From Phreatobacter sp. (GTDB lineage: Bacteria; Pseudomonadota; Alphaproteobacteria; Rhizobiales; Phreatobacteraceae), in the NCBI RefSeq assembly GCF_030691135.1, contig NZ_JAUYFA010000011.1, positions 124,001-188,000 on the forward strand: a DNA stretch of 64,000 nucleotides, written 5' to 3'. Position numbers and translations under genes: made by a program. The notes below the pieces were generated by a model. The model was not told the origin of the DNA and did no database searches. It saw only the letters and a list, made by a program, of their open reading frames with translations. Position 1 is the stretch's first letter; each line of letters opens with the position of its first letter. Below are positions 10,415 to 19,809 of the stretch, piece after piece.

Positions 10415-11365
10415 ATGGTCCCCGTGCGACCCTTGCTCGCCGCTGCTCTCGCCATCGCTGTTTCCGCGGTTGGCCTTACCGCCACGACCCCCGTTCAGGC
10501 GCAGGAAGGCCGCGTCATCGCCACGGTGGCCGGCGTCCCGATCACCAGCTTCGACATTCCCCAGCGCCAGCGGCTGCTGCAGATCCGCGAAGGACGGCCG
10601 CATTCGGCCGAACAGGCGCTGCAGGACCTGATCAACGACCGCATCAAGTTCGCCGAGGCACGGCGCTTCCGCGTCGAGGCCAACGAGCAGCAGGTGGAGG
10701 CCGCCTATGCGCAGGTCGCCCAGCGCTCCGGCATCGATCCGCGCGGATTCGACCAGGTGCTGCGTTCGCAGGGGATCGAGCCGCGGGTCTACAAGGGCAA
10801 GCTGCGCGCCGACCTGTCGTGGTCGAACCTGATCGGGGCGCGTTTCGGCCGCACGATCTTCATCACCGACACGCAGCTCGTCGACGCGCTGTCGCGCCGG
10901 CAGGGTGCGACCCGCCCGGTCAATTTCGTGCTGCGTCCGATCGTGCTGCTGGTGCCGGCGACGGCGCCTGCCGCCCAGGTGCAGCGGCGGATGGCCGAGG
11001 CCAATGCGCTGCGCGGCCGCTTCTCCAGCTGCGCTACCGATCTGGAACAGGTCGGCCGCATTCCCGACGCCGCCGTGCGCGAGCAGTTCCGCCGCCTCAA
11101 CACCGATCTGAGCGCGGCTTTCCGCCAGGTGCTCGACCAGACGGCCGTCGGCAAGCTGACGCCGCCGAGCCGCACCCAGCAGGGTATCGAGATGATCGCC
11201 GTCTGTTCGAAGGAAGAGGCGAGCACCAGCGACACCGCCGCGCGCAACCAGGTGCGCGAGGAGATGACCACGGCGGAGATGAAGCGGATTTCGGACAGCT
11301 ATCTCGCCCGGATCCGCCAGACCGCGGTGATCACCTATCGCGACGGCCGCGGCGAGCGGCGCTGA
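10415..11365 (+). CDS. SurA-like periplasmic chaperone (SurA N-terminal domain protein)
   Basis: Predicted periplasmic chaperone for outer-membrane proteins. The 316-residue product has a signal peptide (cleavage near residue 29, PVQA) followed by a SurA_N-type helical domain beginning VIATVAGVPITSFDIPQRQRLLQI and a segment (QALQDLINDRIKFAEA) typical of SurA. The C-terminal half is parvulin-like in length but the usual active-site pattern is weak, so it may act mainly as a chaperone. A strong Shine-Dalgarno (AAGGAGG) precedes the ATG. It lies directly after lptD and before pdxA and rsmA, the same neighbourhood as surA in E. coli. Confidence 0.88.
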   Translation: MVPVRPLLAAALAIAVSAVGLTATTPVQAQEGRVIATVAGVPITSFDIPQRQRLLQIREGRPHSAEQALQDLINDRIKFAEARRFRVEANEQQVEAAYAQVAQRSGIDPRGFDQVLRSQGIEPRVYKGKLRADLSWSNLIGARFGRTIFITDTQLVDALSRRQGATRPVNFVLRPIVLLVPATAPAAQVQRRMAEANALRGRFSSCATDLEQVGRIPDAAVREQFRRLNTDLSAAFRQVLDQTAVGKLTPPSRTQQGIEMIAVCSKEEASTSDTAARNQVREEMTTAEMKRISDSYLARIRQTAVITYRDGRGERR

Positions 11366-11375
11366 ACGGCCGGCC

Positions 11376-12386
11376 ATGATCCCGCCTCTCGCCATCTCCA
11401 TGGGGGAACCGGCCGGCATCGGACCGGACATCGCCCTCATGGCCTGGCGAGACCGGGCGGAGCACCGCCTGCCGCCCTTCTACGTCATTGGCGACGCGGC
11501 GCTCATGGAAGCGCGGGCCTCCCGCCTCGGCATCGGCGTGCCGGTCGTTCCCTGCCTTCCGGAAGAAGCCGTAGAGACCTTCACCTTCGGCATGCCGGTG
11601 CTCGATATCGGAGCCGGGATCGCCGACAGGCCGGGCGAACCGACGGCGCAGACCGGCGCGGTCGTCATCGAGGCGATCCGGACCGGGGTCGACCATATCC
11701 GCGCCGGACGGGCCGGGGCCATCATCACCGCACCGATCTCCAAATCGGTGCTGGCCGAGGCCGGCTTCGCCCATCCGGGCCATACGGAATTTCTCGGCGA
11801 ACTGGCCCGCGCCTTCCGCGTCGGCCCGGTGCGGCCGGTGATGATGATCTGGAGCGAGACGCTCGCCGTCGTCCCGGTCACCATCCATATCCCGCTCGCG
11901 GCCGTGCCGGGGCGCCTGACGACCAGCCTGATCGTCGAGACCGGCGCCATCGTCGCCCACGACCTCGCCAGCAAGTTCGGCATCGCCCGCCCGCGCCTCG
12001 CCGTCTGCGGCCTCAATCCCCATGCCGGCGAGGACGGCCTGATCGGCCGCGAGGACATCGAGATCGTGGCGCCGGCGGTGGCCGAGCTCAACCGCCTCGG
12101 CATCGCCGCCACCGGCCCGCATCCCGCCGATACGCTGTTCCACCCGCAGGCGCGCGCCACCTATGACGTGGTGCTCGGCATGTATCACGACCAGGTGCTG
12201 GCGCCGGTGAAGACCATCGCCTTCGACGAGGGCGTCAACGTCACGCTGGGCCTGCCCTTCATCCGCACCTCGCCCGATCACGGCACCGCCTATTCCCTCG
12301 CCGGAACCGGCAAGGCCCGCCCGGACAGCATGACCCAGGCCATCGCGCTGGCCGGCCGGCTCGCCCATAAAAAGCCCGCCGCTTGA
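11376..12386 (+). CDS. pdxA: 4-hydroxythreonine-4-phosphate dehydrogenase
   Basis: NAD-dependent, divalent-metal dehydrogenase that oxidises 4-phosphohydroxy-L-threonine in pyridoxal phosphate biosynthesis. The 336-residue protein opens with [13 protein letters not shown], the PdxA signature. It carries the three metal-ligand His regions [17 protein letters not shown] and [12 protein letters not shown], and ends with the conserved [18 protein letters not shown]. It starts 10 nt after the surA-like stop and its stop overlaps the rsmA start (TTGA). Confidence 0.96.
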   Translation: MIPPLAISMGEPAGIGPDIALMAWRDRAEHRLPPFYVIGDAALMEARASRLGIGVPVVPCLPEEAVETFTFGMPVLDIGAGIADRPGEPTAQTGAVVIEAIRTGVDHIRAGRAGAIITAPISKSVLAEAGFAHPGHTEFLGELARAFRVGPVRPVMMIWSETLAVVPVTIHIPLAAVPGRLTTSLIVETGAIVAHDLASKFGIARPRLAVCGLNPHAGEDGLIGREDIEIVAPAVAELNRLGIAATGPHPADTLFHPQARATYDVVLGMYHDQVLAPVKTIAFDEGVNVTLGLPFIRTSPDHGTAYSLAGTGKARPDSMTQAIALAGRLAHKKPAA

Positions 12387-13222
12387 GCGCCCTCGACCCC
12401 CTGCCGCCGCTGCGCGAGGTCATCGCCCGCCACGGGCTGATGGCGAAGAAGGCCCTCGGCCAGAATTTCCTGCTCGACCTCAACCTGACGAGCCGGATCG
12501 CCCGCGCCTCCGGGCCGCTGGAGGGCGCCACGGTCGTGGAGGTCGGTCCCGGGCCAGGCGGGTTGACGCGGGCGCTGCTGGCCGGCGGCGCGGGCCGCGT
12601 GATCGCCATCGAGCGCGACGCGCGCTGCCTGCCGGCGCTGGCCGAGATCGCCGCGGCCTATCCCGGCCGGCTCGAAGTGATCGAGGGCGACGCGCTGAAG
12701 GTCGACTTCGGGGAACTGACGGCCGGCGCGCCGGCCCGCATCGTCGCCAACCTGCCTTACAACATCGGCACGAACCTGCTCACCGGCTGGCTGACCTCGC
12801 AGGCCTGGCCGCCCTGGTACGAGTCGCTGACGCTGATGTTCCAGAAGGAGGTGGCGCAGCGCATCGTCGCCGCCCCGGGCTCGGACCCCTATGGCCGCCT
12901 CGGCGTGCTGGCGGGATGGCGCACGACGGCGCGGATCATGTTCGACGTGGCGCCGTCGGCCTTCGTGCCACCGCCGAAGATCACCTCCTCGGTCGTGCAT
13001 CTGGTGCCGCGGGCGGAGCCCCTGCCCTGCGCGGTCAGGATGCTGGAGCGGGTCACCCTCGCCGCCTTCGGCCAGCGCCGCAAGATGATCCGCCAGAGCC
13101 TGAAGGGGCTCGGACGCGATCCCATGCCGCTGATCGAGGCGGCGGGGCTCGACCCGACCGAGCGGGCGGAGAACCTGACGATCGACGATTTCTGCCGGCT
13201 GGCGCGGCTGGCGGCGGGGTGA
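12383..13222 (+). CDS. rsmA: 16S rRNA (adenine(1518)-N(6)/adenine(1519)-N(6))-dimethyltransferase
   Basis: Methylates two adjacent adenines in the 3' terminal helix of 16S rRNA; the last gene of the lptF operon. The 279-residue protein shows [11 protein letters not shown], the SAM-binding [15 protein letters not shown] and the catalytic NLPYNIG (NxPY) motif. The start is TTG at 12383, overlapping the pdxA stop as TTGA; no better ATG lies near the family N-terminus. Its stop codon (13220-13222) directly abuts the stop codon of the convergent gmk gene with no spacer. Confidence 0.95.
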   Translation: MSALDPLPPLREVIARHGLMAKKALGQNFLLDLNLTSRIARASGPLEGATVVEVGPGPGGLTRALLAGGAGRVIAIERDARCLPALAEIAAAYPGRLEVIEGDALKVDFGELTAGAPARIVANLPYNIGTNLLTGWLTSQAWPPWYESLTLMFQKEVAQRIVAAPGSDPYGRLGVLAGWRTTARIMFDVAPSAFVPPPKITSSVVHLVPRAEPLPCAVRMLERVTLAAFGQRRKMIRQSLKGLGRDPMPLIEAAGLDPTERAENLTIDDFCRLARLAAG

Positions 13223-13894
13223 TCAGGCCGGCAGAGCTCCACCGGACAGGATACCGTCGAGATCGCGGCCGAGCTCGGAGATCAGCGCCTCCAGCTTCGG
13301 GCGGCGGCGCTGCTTCAGCCGCTCGGCGTGGAGGATGGCGCGCAGTTCGGCGAAGGCGCGACCGAGATCATCATTGACGAGGATGTAGTCGAAATCCGCC
13401 CAGTGGCCGATCTCGTCGCGCGCCGTGCGTAGGCGCTTGAGGATGGCGGCCTCGTCGTCGCTCGCCCGCCGCTTCAGCCGGGCGACCTGCTCGGCGACCG
13501 AGGGCGGCAGCAGGAAGACGGTGGCCATGTCCTCGCGCACCATGGCGGCGAGTTGGCGGACGCCCGCGACGTCGATGTCGAAGAGCACGTCCTTGCCGGC
13601 GGAGAGCGCCTCCTCCACCGCCTTGCGCGGGGTGCCGTAGCAATTGCCGTGGACCTCGGCCCATTCGAGCAGGTCGTTCGCCTCGCGCAGGCGCTCGAAG
13701 GCGGGGCGGTCGATGAAGTGGTAGTGGACGCCGTCGATCTCGTCCTTGCGGCGCGCCCGGGTGGTCACCGATACGGACAGGGCGATGTCCGTCTCCTCGG
13801 CGAGGAGCTGGCGCGTCAGCGTCGACTTGCCCGCCCCCGATGGCGAGGTGAGGATCAGCATGAGGCCGCGGCGGGCCGTGACGGGATCGGCCAT
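13223..13894 (-). CDS. gmk: Guanylate kinase
   Basis: Phosphorylates GMP to GDP with ATP. The 223-residue protein has the P-loop TSPSGAGKSTLTRQLL near the N-terminus, the GMP-binding segment DGVHYHFIDR and the HGNCYGTPR region, then a lid with LLPPS. It follows yicC by 3 nt in the leftward operon, the common yicC-gmk arrangement, and converges on rsmA with zero intergenic bases. Confidence 0.96.
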   Translation of the reverse strand: MADPVTARRGLMLILTSPSGAGKSTLTRQLLAEETDIALSVSVTTRARRKDEIDGVHYHFIDRPAFERLREANDLLEWAEVHGNCYGTPRKAVEEALSAGKDVLFDIDVAGVRQLAAMVREDMATVFLLPPSVAEQVARLKRRASDDEAAILKRLRTARDEIGHWADFDYILVNDDLGRAFAELRAILHAERLKQRRRPKLEALISELGRDLDGILSGGALPA

Positions 13895-13897
13895 GCC

Positions 13898-14785
13898 CTA
13901 CTCCAGATTCTGGACCTGTTCGCGGAACTGCTCGACCACCGCCTTGAGCGCGAGGCCGGTGGCGGTCAGCGTCACGTCGTTCGCCTTCGAACAGAGCGTG
14001 TTGGTCTCGCGGTTGAATTCCTGGGCGAGGAAGTCGAGCTTGCGGCCGACGGCGCCGCCCTCGGCGATGAGCTTACGGGCGGCGGCGACATGGGCGTCGA
14101 GACGATCGAGTTCCTCGCGGATATCGGCCTTGGTCGCGACCATCAGCGCCTCCTGGTGCAGGCGGTCGGGATCGAAGTTGCGGCCGGGCTCCAGAAGCGC
14201 GGCGAGCTGCTCGGCGATCTTCGCCCGGATCGCCTCGGGGCGCCGGCACGGATTGTCCTCGGCCTCGCGCTTGAGGGCGGCGATCTCGTCGAGACGGTCG
14301 GCAAGGACGGCGCCGAGGGCAGCGCCCTCGCTCCGGCGCATGTCGAGAAGGCGGGAGAGCGCGATGTCGAGCCCGGCGAGGACATCGGCGGCGAGGCGGG
14401 CCTTCTCCTCCTCGCTCTCCTCGGCCTCGACGACGTCGATGACGCCCCTGATGGCGAGGAGACCGTCGATGGCAGGGACGCGGGCGTCGATGCGCTCGGC
14501 GATGAGGCGGGCGGCCTCGGCCACCTGCGCCAGGACGGCCTCGTTGATGCGCACCTCGGTGGTCGAGGTTTCGCGCTTGACCGCGAGGGACGCGAAAATG
14601 GAACCGCGCACGACGGCGGCGGAGACCTTCTGGCGGATGGCGGGCTCAGCCGCATCGAGGCTTGGCGGCAGGCGCAGCTTGACGTCGAGGCCCTTGGAGT
14701 TGACCGACTTGATTTCCCAAGCCCAGAGGGCAGTGCCCGCCACGCCTTCGGCACGGGAAAATCCCGTCATGCTGGACAGGGCCAT
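13898..14785 (-). CDS. yicC: YicC family endoribonuclease/stress-induced protein
   Basis: YicC-family protein of 295 residues; E. coli YicC has RNase activity and helps degrade small RNAs. The N-terminus SSMTGFSRAEG and the segment WEIKSVNSKGLDVKLRLP are the conserved YicC_N features, and the C-terminal DUF1732 part contains KLDFLAQEFNRETNTLCSKAND, the strongest signature of the family. The start at 14785 (MALSSMTGF) is preferred. It lies 3 nt upstream of gmk and is probably co-transcribed with it. Confidence 0.94.
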   Translation of the reverse strand: MALSSMTGFSRAEGVAGTALWAWEIKSVNSKGLDVKLRLPPSLDAAEPAIRQKVSAAVVRGSIFASLAVKRETSTTEVRINEAVLAQVAEAARLIAERIDARVPAIDGLLAIRGVIDVVEAEESEEEKARLAADVLAGLDIALSRLLDMRRSEGAALGAVLADRLDEIAALKREAEDNPCRRPEAIRAKIAEQLAALLEPGRNFDPDRLHQEALMVATKADIREELDRLDAHVAAARKLIAEGGAVGRKLDFLAQEFNRETNTLCSKANDVTLTATGLALKAVVEQFREQVQNLE

Positions 14786-14865
14786 GGCTTCCTCTGCGGC
14801 GGACTGACCTGCAGGGCGTTAAGTCGGAGCCACGGCAAGGTCAAGCGCCATGGTCGCGGGCGGGA

Positions 14866-16068
14866 TCAGCGGGTGGCGCGGGCAGGCGTGCCGGCGGGGG
14901 CAGGCGTGCCGGCGGGGGCTGCCGGCGTGTCCGCCGTGGCGGCAGGTGTGCCCGAGGCTTCGCCGCGTTCCCGCTCGATCCGCCGCCAGTTGGCGACGTT
15001 GCGGTTGTGCTGTTCCAGCGTCTCGGCGAAGGCGTGGCCGCCGGTGCCGTCGGCGACAAAGAAGATGTCGCGGTGTCGCTGGGGATTGGCCACCGCCTCC
15101 ATGGCGGCGCGGCCGGGATTGGCGATGGGCGTCGGCGGCAGCCCATCGATCTGGTAGGTGTTGTAGGGCGTCAGGCGCTGGATCTCCGACAGCAGGATCG
15201 GCCGGCCGAGCGCGCCGCGACCACCGACGATGCCGTAGATGATGGTCGGATCGGACTGGAGGCGCATGCGGCGGTTGAGGCGGTTGACGAAGACGCCGGC
15301 GACGCGCGGACGCTCATCCGCCTTGGCCGTCTCCTTCTCGACGATGGAGGCGAGGATGACGAGTTCCTCCGGCGTGCGCAGCGGCAGGTCCGGGCTGCGG
15401 CGCGCCCAGATCTGCGGCAGCAGCCGCGCCTGGAACTGCGTCATCTGGTCGACCATCTGCTGACGGGTCGTGCCGCGGGTGAACCGGTAGGTGTCGGGCA
15501 GGAGCGAGCCCTCGCGCGGGATACGCGCCACTTCGCCGGTGAGGACGTCGTTGTCGCGCAGGCGGCCGACGATCTGCTCCGAGGTCAGGCCCTCGGGGAT
15601 CGTGACACGGTATTCGATGGGCTTGCCGTCGAGGACGATGGCCAGGGCCTCGGCGGTGGAAGCGGCGCGGGGGAACATGTACTCGCCCCATTTCAGGTCG
15701 CCGCGGACGCCGTAGAGCTGAACGGCGGCCGAGAAGAGCAGCGCGCTGTTGATGACGCCGTTGCGCTCCAGCGTCTGGGCGATCGCTTCCGCCGTCGAGC
15801 CGCGCTCGATGAAGACGGCACGGTCCTGCGGCAGCGGGCCGGCGGCGACGAAGGCCTGGCGCGCATAGAGGAAGGCGGCCATGCCGCCGACCAGGCCGAC
15901 CAGCAGGATGGTGATGATCAGGTTGCCGATGACGACCCACTGGTTCCGCGCATGGCGCGAGGCCGGCGGCGGCGGCGGGGCCGATTCGGGTTCGAGGGCC
16001 GCCCGGGGCGACTTGATGGCCGGGCGGGACCCGTTCTGATGAGGGTTGGGTCCGGAATGATCGCTCAT
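14866..16068 (-). CDS. mltG: Endolytic transglycosylase MltG
   Basis: Membrane-anchored lytic transglycosylase that cleaves nascent peptidoglycan and helps end glycan chain growth. The 400-residue protein has a disordered cytosolic N-terminus, a single membrane helix (about residues 46-68), a LysM-like region, and the YceG/MltG domain with catalytic Glu in ASIVEKET and the conserved LQSDPTIIYG and YNTYQIDGLPPTPIANPG segments. The last 30 or so residues form a low-complexity Ala/Pro/Thr/Gly tail encoded by a tandem DNA repeat. Neighbours are fabF upstream and yicC downstream, a common alphaproteobacterial order. Confidence 0.95.
   Translation of the reverse strand: MSDHSGPNPHQNGSRPAIKSPRAALEPESAPPPPPASRHARNQWVVIGNLIITILLVGLVGGMAAFLYARQAFVAAGPLPQDRAVFIERGSTAEAIAQTLERNGVINSALLFSAAVQLYGVRGDLKWGEYMFPRAASTAEALAIVLDGKPIEYRVTIPEGLTSEQIVGRLRDNDVLTGEVARIPREGSLLPDTYRFTRGTTRQQMVDQMTQFQARLLPQIWARRSPDLPLRTPEELVILASIVEKETAKADERPRVAGVFVNRLNRRMRLQSDPTIIYGIVGGRGALGRPILLSEIQRLTPYNTYQIDGLPPTPIANPGRAAMEAVANPQRHRDIFFVADGTGGHAFAETLEQHNRNVANWRRIERERGEASGTPAATADTPAAPAGTPAPAGTPARATR
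14881..14916. repeat. Two perfect 18-bp tandem repeats in the mltG tail
   Basis: Bases 14881-14898 and 14899-14916 are identical, and a third, diverged copy follows. On the minus strand they encode repeated Pro-Ala-Gly-Thr units at the MltG C-terminus. The unit length is a multiple of three, so copy-number change would not shift the frame. Confidence 0.85.
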
Positions 16069-16145
16069 GGGGCCGCGCTCTGATCAGGTGCTCGCATTAC
16101 CGGGGGAGTGATGCGCAGGGAATGTGGCGAAAGGCGGGTGCCGCC

Positions 16146-17405
16146 TCAGGCCGCGGCCCGGAAGATGACCGAGGCGTTGGTCCCGCCGAACCCGAACGAG
16201 TTGGACAGGACCGTCTCGATCGAGCGCTGGCGCGCCACGTGCGGCACGAGATCGATGGCCGTCTCGACGGAGGGATTGTCGAGATTGAGGGTCGGCGGCG
16301 CGATCTGGTCGCGGATCGCCAGGATCGAGAAGATCGCCTCCACGGCCCCGGCGGCGCCGAGGAGATGGCCGATCGACGATTTGGTCGACGACATCGAGAT
16401 CTTCGAAGCGGCATTGCCGACCAGGCGCTCGACAGCGCCGAGTTCGATGCCGTCGGCCATGGTCGAGGTGCCGTGGGCGTTGATGTAGTCGATGTCGGAG
16501 GCGCTGATGCCGGCACGCTTGAGGGCGGCCTGCATGCAGCGGAAGGCGCCGTCGCCGTCCTCGGCCGGGGCGGTGATGTGGTGGGCATCGCCCGACAGGC
16601 CGTAGCCGATGACCTCGGCATAGATCTTCGCGCCGCGCGCCTTGGCGTGCTCGTATTCCTCGAGCACGACCATGCCGGCGCCCTCGCCCATGACGAAGCC
16701 GTCGCGGTCGCGGTCATAGGGGCGGGAGGCGCGGGTCGGCTCGTCGTTAAAGGTGGTGCAGAGCGCCCGGCAGGCGGCGAAGCCGGCGAGCGACAGGCGG
16801 CTGATCGGTGATTCGGTGCCGCCGGCGACCATCACGTCGGCATCGCCGAAGGCGACGAGGCGGGCGGCGTCGCCGATCGCATGGGCGCCGGTCGAACAGG
16901 CGGTGACCACCGCGTGGTTCGGCCCCTTGAGACCGTGGGCGATGGAGACATAGCCGGAGGCGAGATTGATGAGGCGGCCGGGAATGAAGAAGGGCGAGAT
17001 GCGGCGCGGGCCCTTTTCGCGAAGGATGAGGGCGGCCTCGGCGATGCCATCGATGCCACCGATGCCGGAGCCGATGAGGACGCCGGACGCGTTCTGTTCG
17101 TCGGGCGTCCTGGGATGCCAGCCGGCATCGTCGAGCGCCTGCTTGGCCGCGCACATGGCGAAGATGATGAACTCGTCGACCTTGCGCTGTTCCTTCGGCT
17201 CCATCCAGTCGTCGGGATGGAAGGCGGCTGGCGCATCGCCGCGCGGGACCTGGCAGGCGATCTTGGCGGCGATGTCGGAGACGTCGAAATGCTCGACCTT
17301 GGAGGCTCCGCTCTCGCCCTTGATGAGCCGAGACCAGGTTTCCTCGAGGCCGCAGCCGAGCGGCGTCAGGAGGCCCATTCCGGTCACAACAACGCGACGC
17401 ATCAT
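16146..17405 (-). CDS. fabF: Beta-ketoacyl-ACP synthase II
   Basis: Condensing enzyme that elongates acyl-ACP with malonyl-ACP in type II fatty-acid synthesis. The roughly 419-residue product has the N-terminal RRVVVTGMGLLTPLGCG, catalytic Cys in VTACSTGAHAIG (about residue 170) and the two catalytic His in NAHGTSTMAD and SIGHLLGAAGA. Three in-frame ATGs (17417, 17405, 17402) are possible; 17405 is chosen because GGTGAG lies just upstream. It sits about 100 nt after acpP and before mltG in the leftward fab block. Confidence 0.95.
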   Translation of the reverse strand: MMRRVVVTGMGLLTPLGCGLEETWSRLIKGESGASKVEHFDVSDIAAKIACQVPRGDAPAAFHPDDWMEPKEQRKVDEFIIFAMCAAKQALDDAGWHPRTPDEQNASGVLIGSGIGGIDGIAEAALILREKGPRRISPFFIPGRLINLASGYVSIAHGLKGPNHAVVTACSTGAHAIGDAARLVAFGDADVMVAGGTESPISRLSLAGFAACRALCTTFNDEPTRASRPYDRDRDGFVMGEGAGMVVLEEYEHAKARGAKIYAEVIGYGLSGDAHHITAPAEDGDGAFRCMQAALKRAGISASDIDYINAHGTSTMADGIELGAVERLVGNAASKISMSSTKSSIGHLLGAAGAVEAIFSILAIRDQIAPPTLNLDNPSVETAIDLVPHVARQRSIETVLSNSFGFGGTNASVIFRAAA

Positions 17406-17501
17406 CGTCTCACCCATTCCCCGCCCGGTGAACGAAAAGCCGGAGACGCTGCGCGCTCCCCGGCTCTTCGGACGTCAAAGTCGAATTTGACGGTGCTGAA
17501 A

Positions 17502-17741
17502 TCAGGCGCTGGCGGCCTTGTCGAGGAACTTCACGGCGTCGCCGACCGTCAGGATCGTCTCGGCCGCGTCATCCGGAATTTCCACGCCGAACTCTTCTTC
17601 GAACGCCATGACGAGCTCGACGGTGTCGAGGCTGTCGGCCCCGAGGTCGTCGATGAAGCTCGCGGCCGGAACGACCTTCTCGGCATCGACGCCGAGCTGT
17701 TCCACGACGATCTTCTTCACGCGTTCAGCGGTATCGCTCAT
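17502..17741 (-). CDS. acpP: Acyl carrier protein
   Basis: Carries growing acyl chains on a 4'-phosphopantetheine arm. The 79-residue acidic protein has the attachment motif [10 protein letters not shown] with the modified Ser at residue 37 and the typical four-helix sequence. It lies between fabG and fabF, with a 198-nt gap on the fabG side that is long enough for a separate promoter, as expected for a highly expressed gene. Confidence 0.97.
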   Translation of the reverse strand: MSDTAERVKKIVVEQLGVDAEKVVPAASFIDDLGADSLDTVELVMAFEEEFGVEIPDDAAETILTVGDAVKFLDKAASA

Positions 17742-17939
17742 TAGATTATCCTCGTTCCATCCGACGATGAGGCACCGCTCTCGAACGGATGCGGTGTGCG
17801 GCTTTCAAGTGTTGCAGGCGGCGCGCCGCGTCGCCATGAATTCCGGATCGATTGGGAAGCCCCCTGCCCGAACCTCAAGGCTCTCTATCACAGGCCTTCC
17901 GGTTTTGCCAGCATGCGTCCCGATCACCAAAATCCCCAA

Positions 17940-18677
17940 TTAGATCATGGCCATACCGCCATTCACGTGCAGTGTCTGCCCGGTGACGTAGGCGGCTTCC
18001 TCCGACGCAAGGTAGACCGCGGCGGCGGCGATTTCCTTCGCCTGGCCGAGACGACCGGCCGGAACCCGCGTCAGGATCGTCTCCTTCTGCTTGTCGTTCA
18101 GCACGTCGGTCATGGCGGTTTCGATGAAGCCCGGGGCGAGGCAGTTGACCGTGACGTTGCGGCTGGCGATCTCGGCGGCGAGCGATTTCGACATGCCGAT
18201 GAGGCCGGCCTTGGCCGCCGCGTAATTGCCCTGGCCGGGATTGCCGGTGACGCCGACCACGGACGTGATCTGGACGATGCGGCCCCAGCGCTTGCGCATC
18301 ATCAGCTTGGCGGCGGCGCGGCTGAGGCGGAAATTGGCGGTGAGATTGACCGCGAGAACCTGATCCCACTCGTCGTCCTTCATCCGGATGAAGAGGTTGT
18401 CGCGGGTGATGCCGGCATTGTTGACCAGGATGTCGAGGCCGCCCATCGCCGCTTCGGCCGCAGGGACCAGCGCGTCGACCTCGTCCAGCGCCGAGAGATT
18501 GGTCGGGATGACATGCGCGCGGCTGCCGAGGCCGGCGGCCAGCTCCTCCAGTTTCTCCCGCCGCGTGCCGGAGAGCGCGACGGTCGCGCCCTGGCCGTGC
18601 AGGGCGCGCGCGATGGCGCCGCCGATGCCGCCCGTCGCCCCGGTGACGAGGGCGGTCTTGCCGGTCAAGTCGAACAT
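17940..18677 (-). CDS. fabG: 3-oxoacyl-[acyl-carrier-protein] reductase
   Basis: NADPH-dependent reductase of beta-ketoacyl-ACP. The 245-residue SDR protein has the cofactor motif TGATGGIGGAIA, NNAGITRD, the catalytic Ser139 / Tyr152 / Lys156 triad (in ITSVVG and NYAAAK) and the C-terminal TGQTLHVNGGMAM that is diagnostic for FabG. The start at 18677 (MFDLTGKTALVTG) is the family start; the open frame upstream is not coding. fabD lies 23 nt upstream on the same strand. Confidence 0.96.
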   Translation of the reverse strand: MFDLTGKTALVTGATGGIGGAIARALHGQGATVALSGTRREKLEELAAGLGSRAHVIPTNLSALDEVDALVPAAEAAMGGLDILVNNAGITRDNLFIRMKDDEWDQVLAVNLTANFRLSRAAAKLMMRKRWGRIVQITSVVGVTGNPGQGNYAAAKAGLIGMSKSLAAEIASRNVTVNCLAPGFIETAMTDVLNDKQKETILTRVPAGRLGQAKEIAAAAVYLASEEAAYVTGQTLHVNGGMAMI

Positions 18678-18700
18678 GGTCTCGGGCTCCCTGTTGCCGT

Positions 18701-19645
18701 TCAGCCGCGCGCGGCCTTGAAGGCCGCGACGTCGTCCGGCGTTCCTATGGCGGTGCCGACGGCACCATCGGCGATGCGCTTGACGAGGCCGGTCAGCACC
18801 TTGCCGGTGCCGATCTCGTAGAAGGTGGTGACGCCCGCCCCCGCCATGACGGTCACGCATTCACGCCAGCGCACCGTACCGGTGACCTGTTCGACAAGGC
18901 GGCGGACGATGTCGGCGGGGTCGCTGATCGGGGCGGCGAGGACATTGGCGACGACCGGGACCACCGGCGCCTTGACCGCGACCGTCGCCAGGGCCTCCGC
19001 CATGGCGTCGGCGGCGGGCTGCATCAGTGCGCAATGGAACGGCGCAGAGACGGGCAGCGGGATGGCGCGCTTGGCGCCGCGCGCCTTGGCGAGTTCGCAG
19101 GCCCGGTCGACGGCGCTCTTGTGGCCGGAAATCACCACCTGGCCGCCGCCATTGTCGTTGGCGGCCTGGCAGACCTCGCCTTCGGCGGCCTCGGCGGCGA
19201 CGGCGACGACGGCTTCGAAGTCGAGGCCGAGAATCGCTGCCATGGCGCCGGTCCCGACCGGCGTCGCCGCCTGCATGGCATTGCCGCGGATGCGCAGCAG
19301 ACGCGCGGCATCGGTGATGGAGAAGGTGCCGGCGGCGGCCAGTGCCGAATATTCGCCGAGGGAATGGCCGGCGACGAAGGCGGCATCGCGGGCGAGATCG
19401 AGGCCGGCTTCCGCCTCGAGCACGCGGATGGTCGCCAGCGAGACCGCCATCAGCGCCGGCTGGGCGTTCTCGGTCAGGGTGAGCGTCTCGATCGGGCCGT
19501 CCCACATGATGGCAGAAAGCTTCTGGCCGAGTGCCGCGTCGACCTCGTCGAAGACCGCACGGGCGACCGGAAAGGCATCGGCGAGGGCCTTGCCCATGCC
19601 AACGCTCTGGCTGCCCTGACCGGGAAAGGTGAATGCGGCTGTCAT
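18701..19645 (-). CDS. fabD: Malonyl-CoA:ACP transacylase
   Basis: Loads malonate onto ACP. The 314-residue protein begins TAAFTFPGQGSQSVGMG and has the nucleophile Ser95 in GHSLGEYSALAAAG and the catalytic His in PVSAPFHCALM. The start at 19645 was chosen for the normal N-terminus. It is the first gene of the leftward fabD-fabG-acpP-fabF block, and is divergent from the COG0523 GTPase gene. Confidence 0.96.
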   Translation of the reverse strand: MTAAFTFPGQGSQSVGMGKALADAFPVARAVFDEVDAALGQKLSAIMWDGPIETLTLTENAQPALMAVSLATIRVLEAEAGLDLARDAAFVAGHSLGEYSALAAAGTFSITDAARLLRIRGNAMQAATPVGTGAMAAILGLDFEAVVAVAAEAAEGEVCQAANDNGGGQVVISGHKSAVDRACELAKARGAKRAIPLPVSAPFHCALMQPAADAMAEALATVAVKAPVVPVVANVLAAPISDPADIVRRLVEQVTGTVRWRECVTVMAGAGVTTFYEIGTGKVLTGLVKRIADGAVGTAIGTPDDVAAFKAARG

Positions 19646-19779
19646 GGACCGGACCTCGCGACGCCCCTGAAGAAGGTGCGCGGGACTGGCATCGGGCCGG
19701 CGCGGTGTCAAGCGAAAGGCCTCGTGATTTCACGCTGCACGGGTTTCACACACCCCTTGCGAGGTGACCGGCAAGCCAG

Positions 19780-19800
19780 ATATGTAATATTATAACTTAT
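19780..19800. promoter_or_regulatory. Candidate Zur-box operator upstream of the COG0523 gene
   Basis: An AT-rich 21-bp imperfect inverted repeat centred on 19790 stands out in GC-rich surroundings: the two 10-nt arms (ATATGTAATA and TATAACTTAT) match at 8 of 10 positions. Zinc uptake regulator boxes in alphaproteobacteria are AT-rich palindromes around a TAATATTATAAC-like core. The site ends 9 nt before the start of a COG0523 GTPase gene, where repressor binding would block transcription or sit in the 5' leader. Confidence 0.6.
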
Positions 19801-19809
19801 GAGGTTCCC

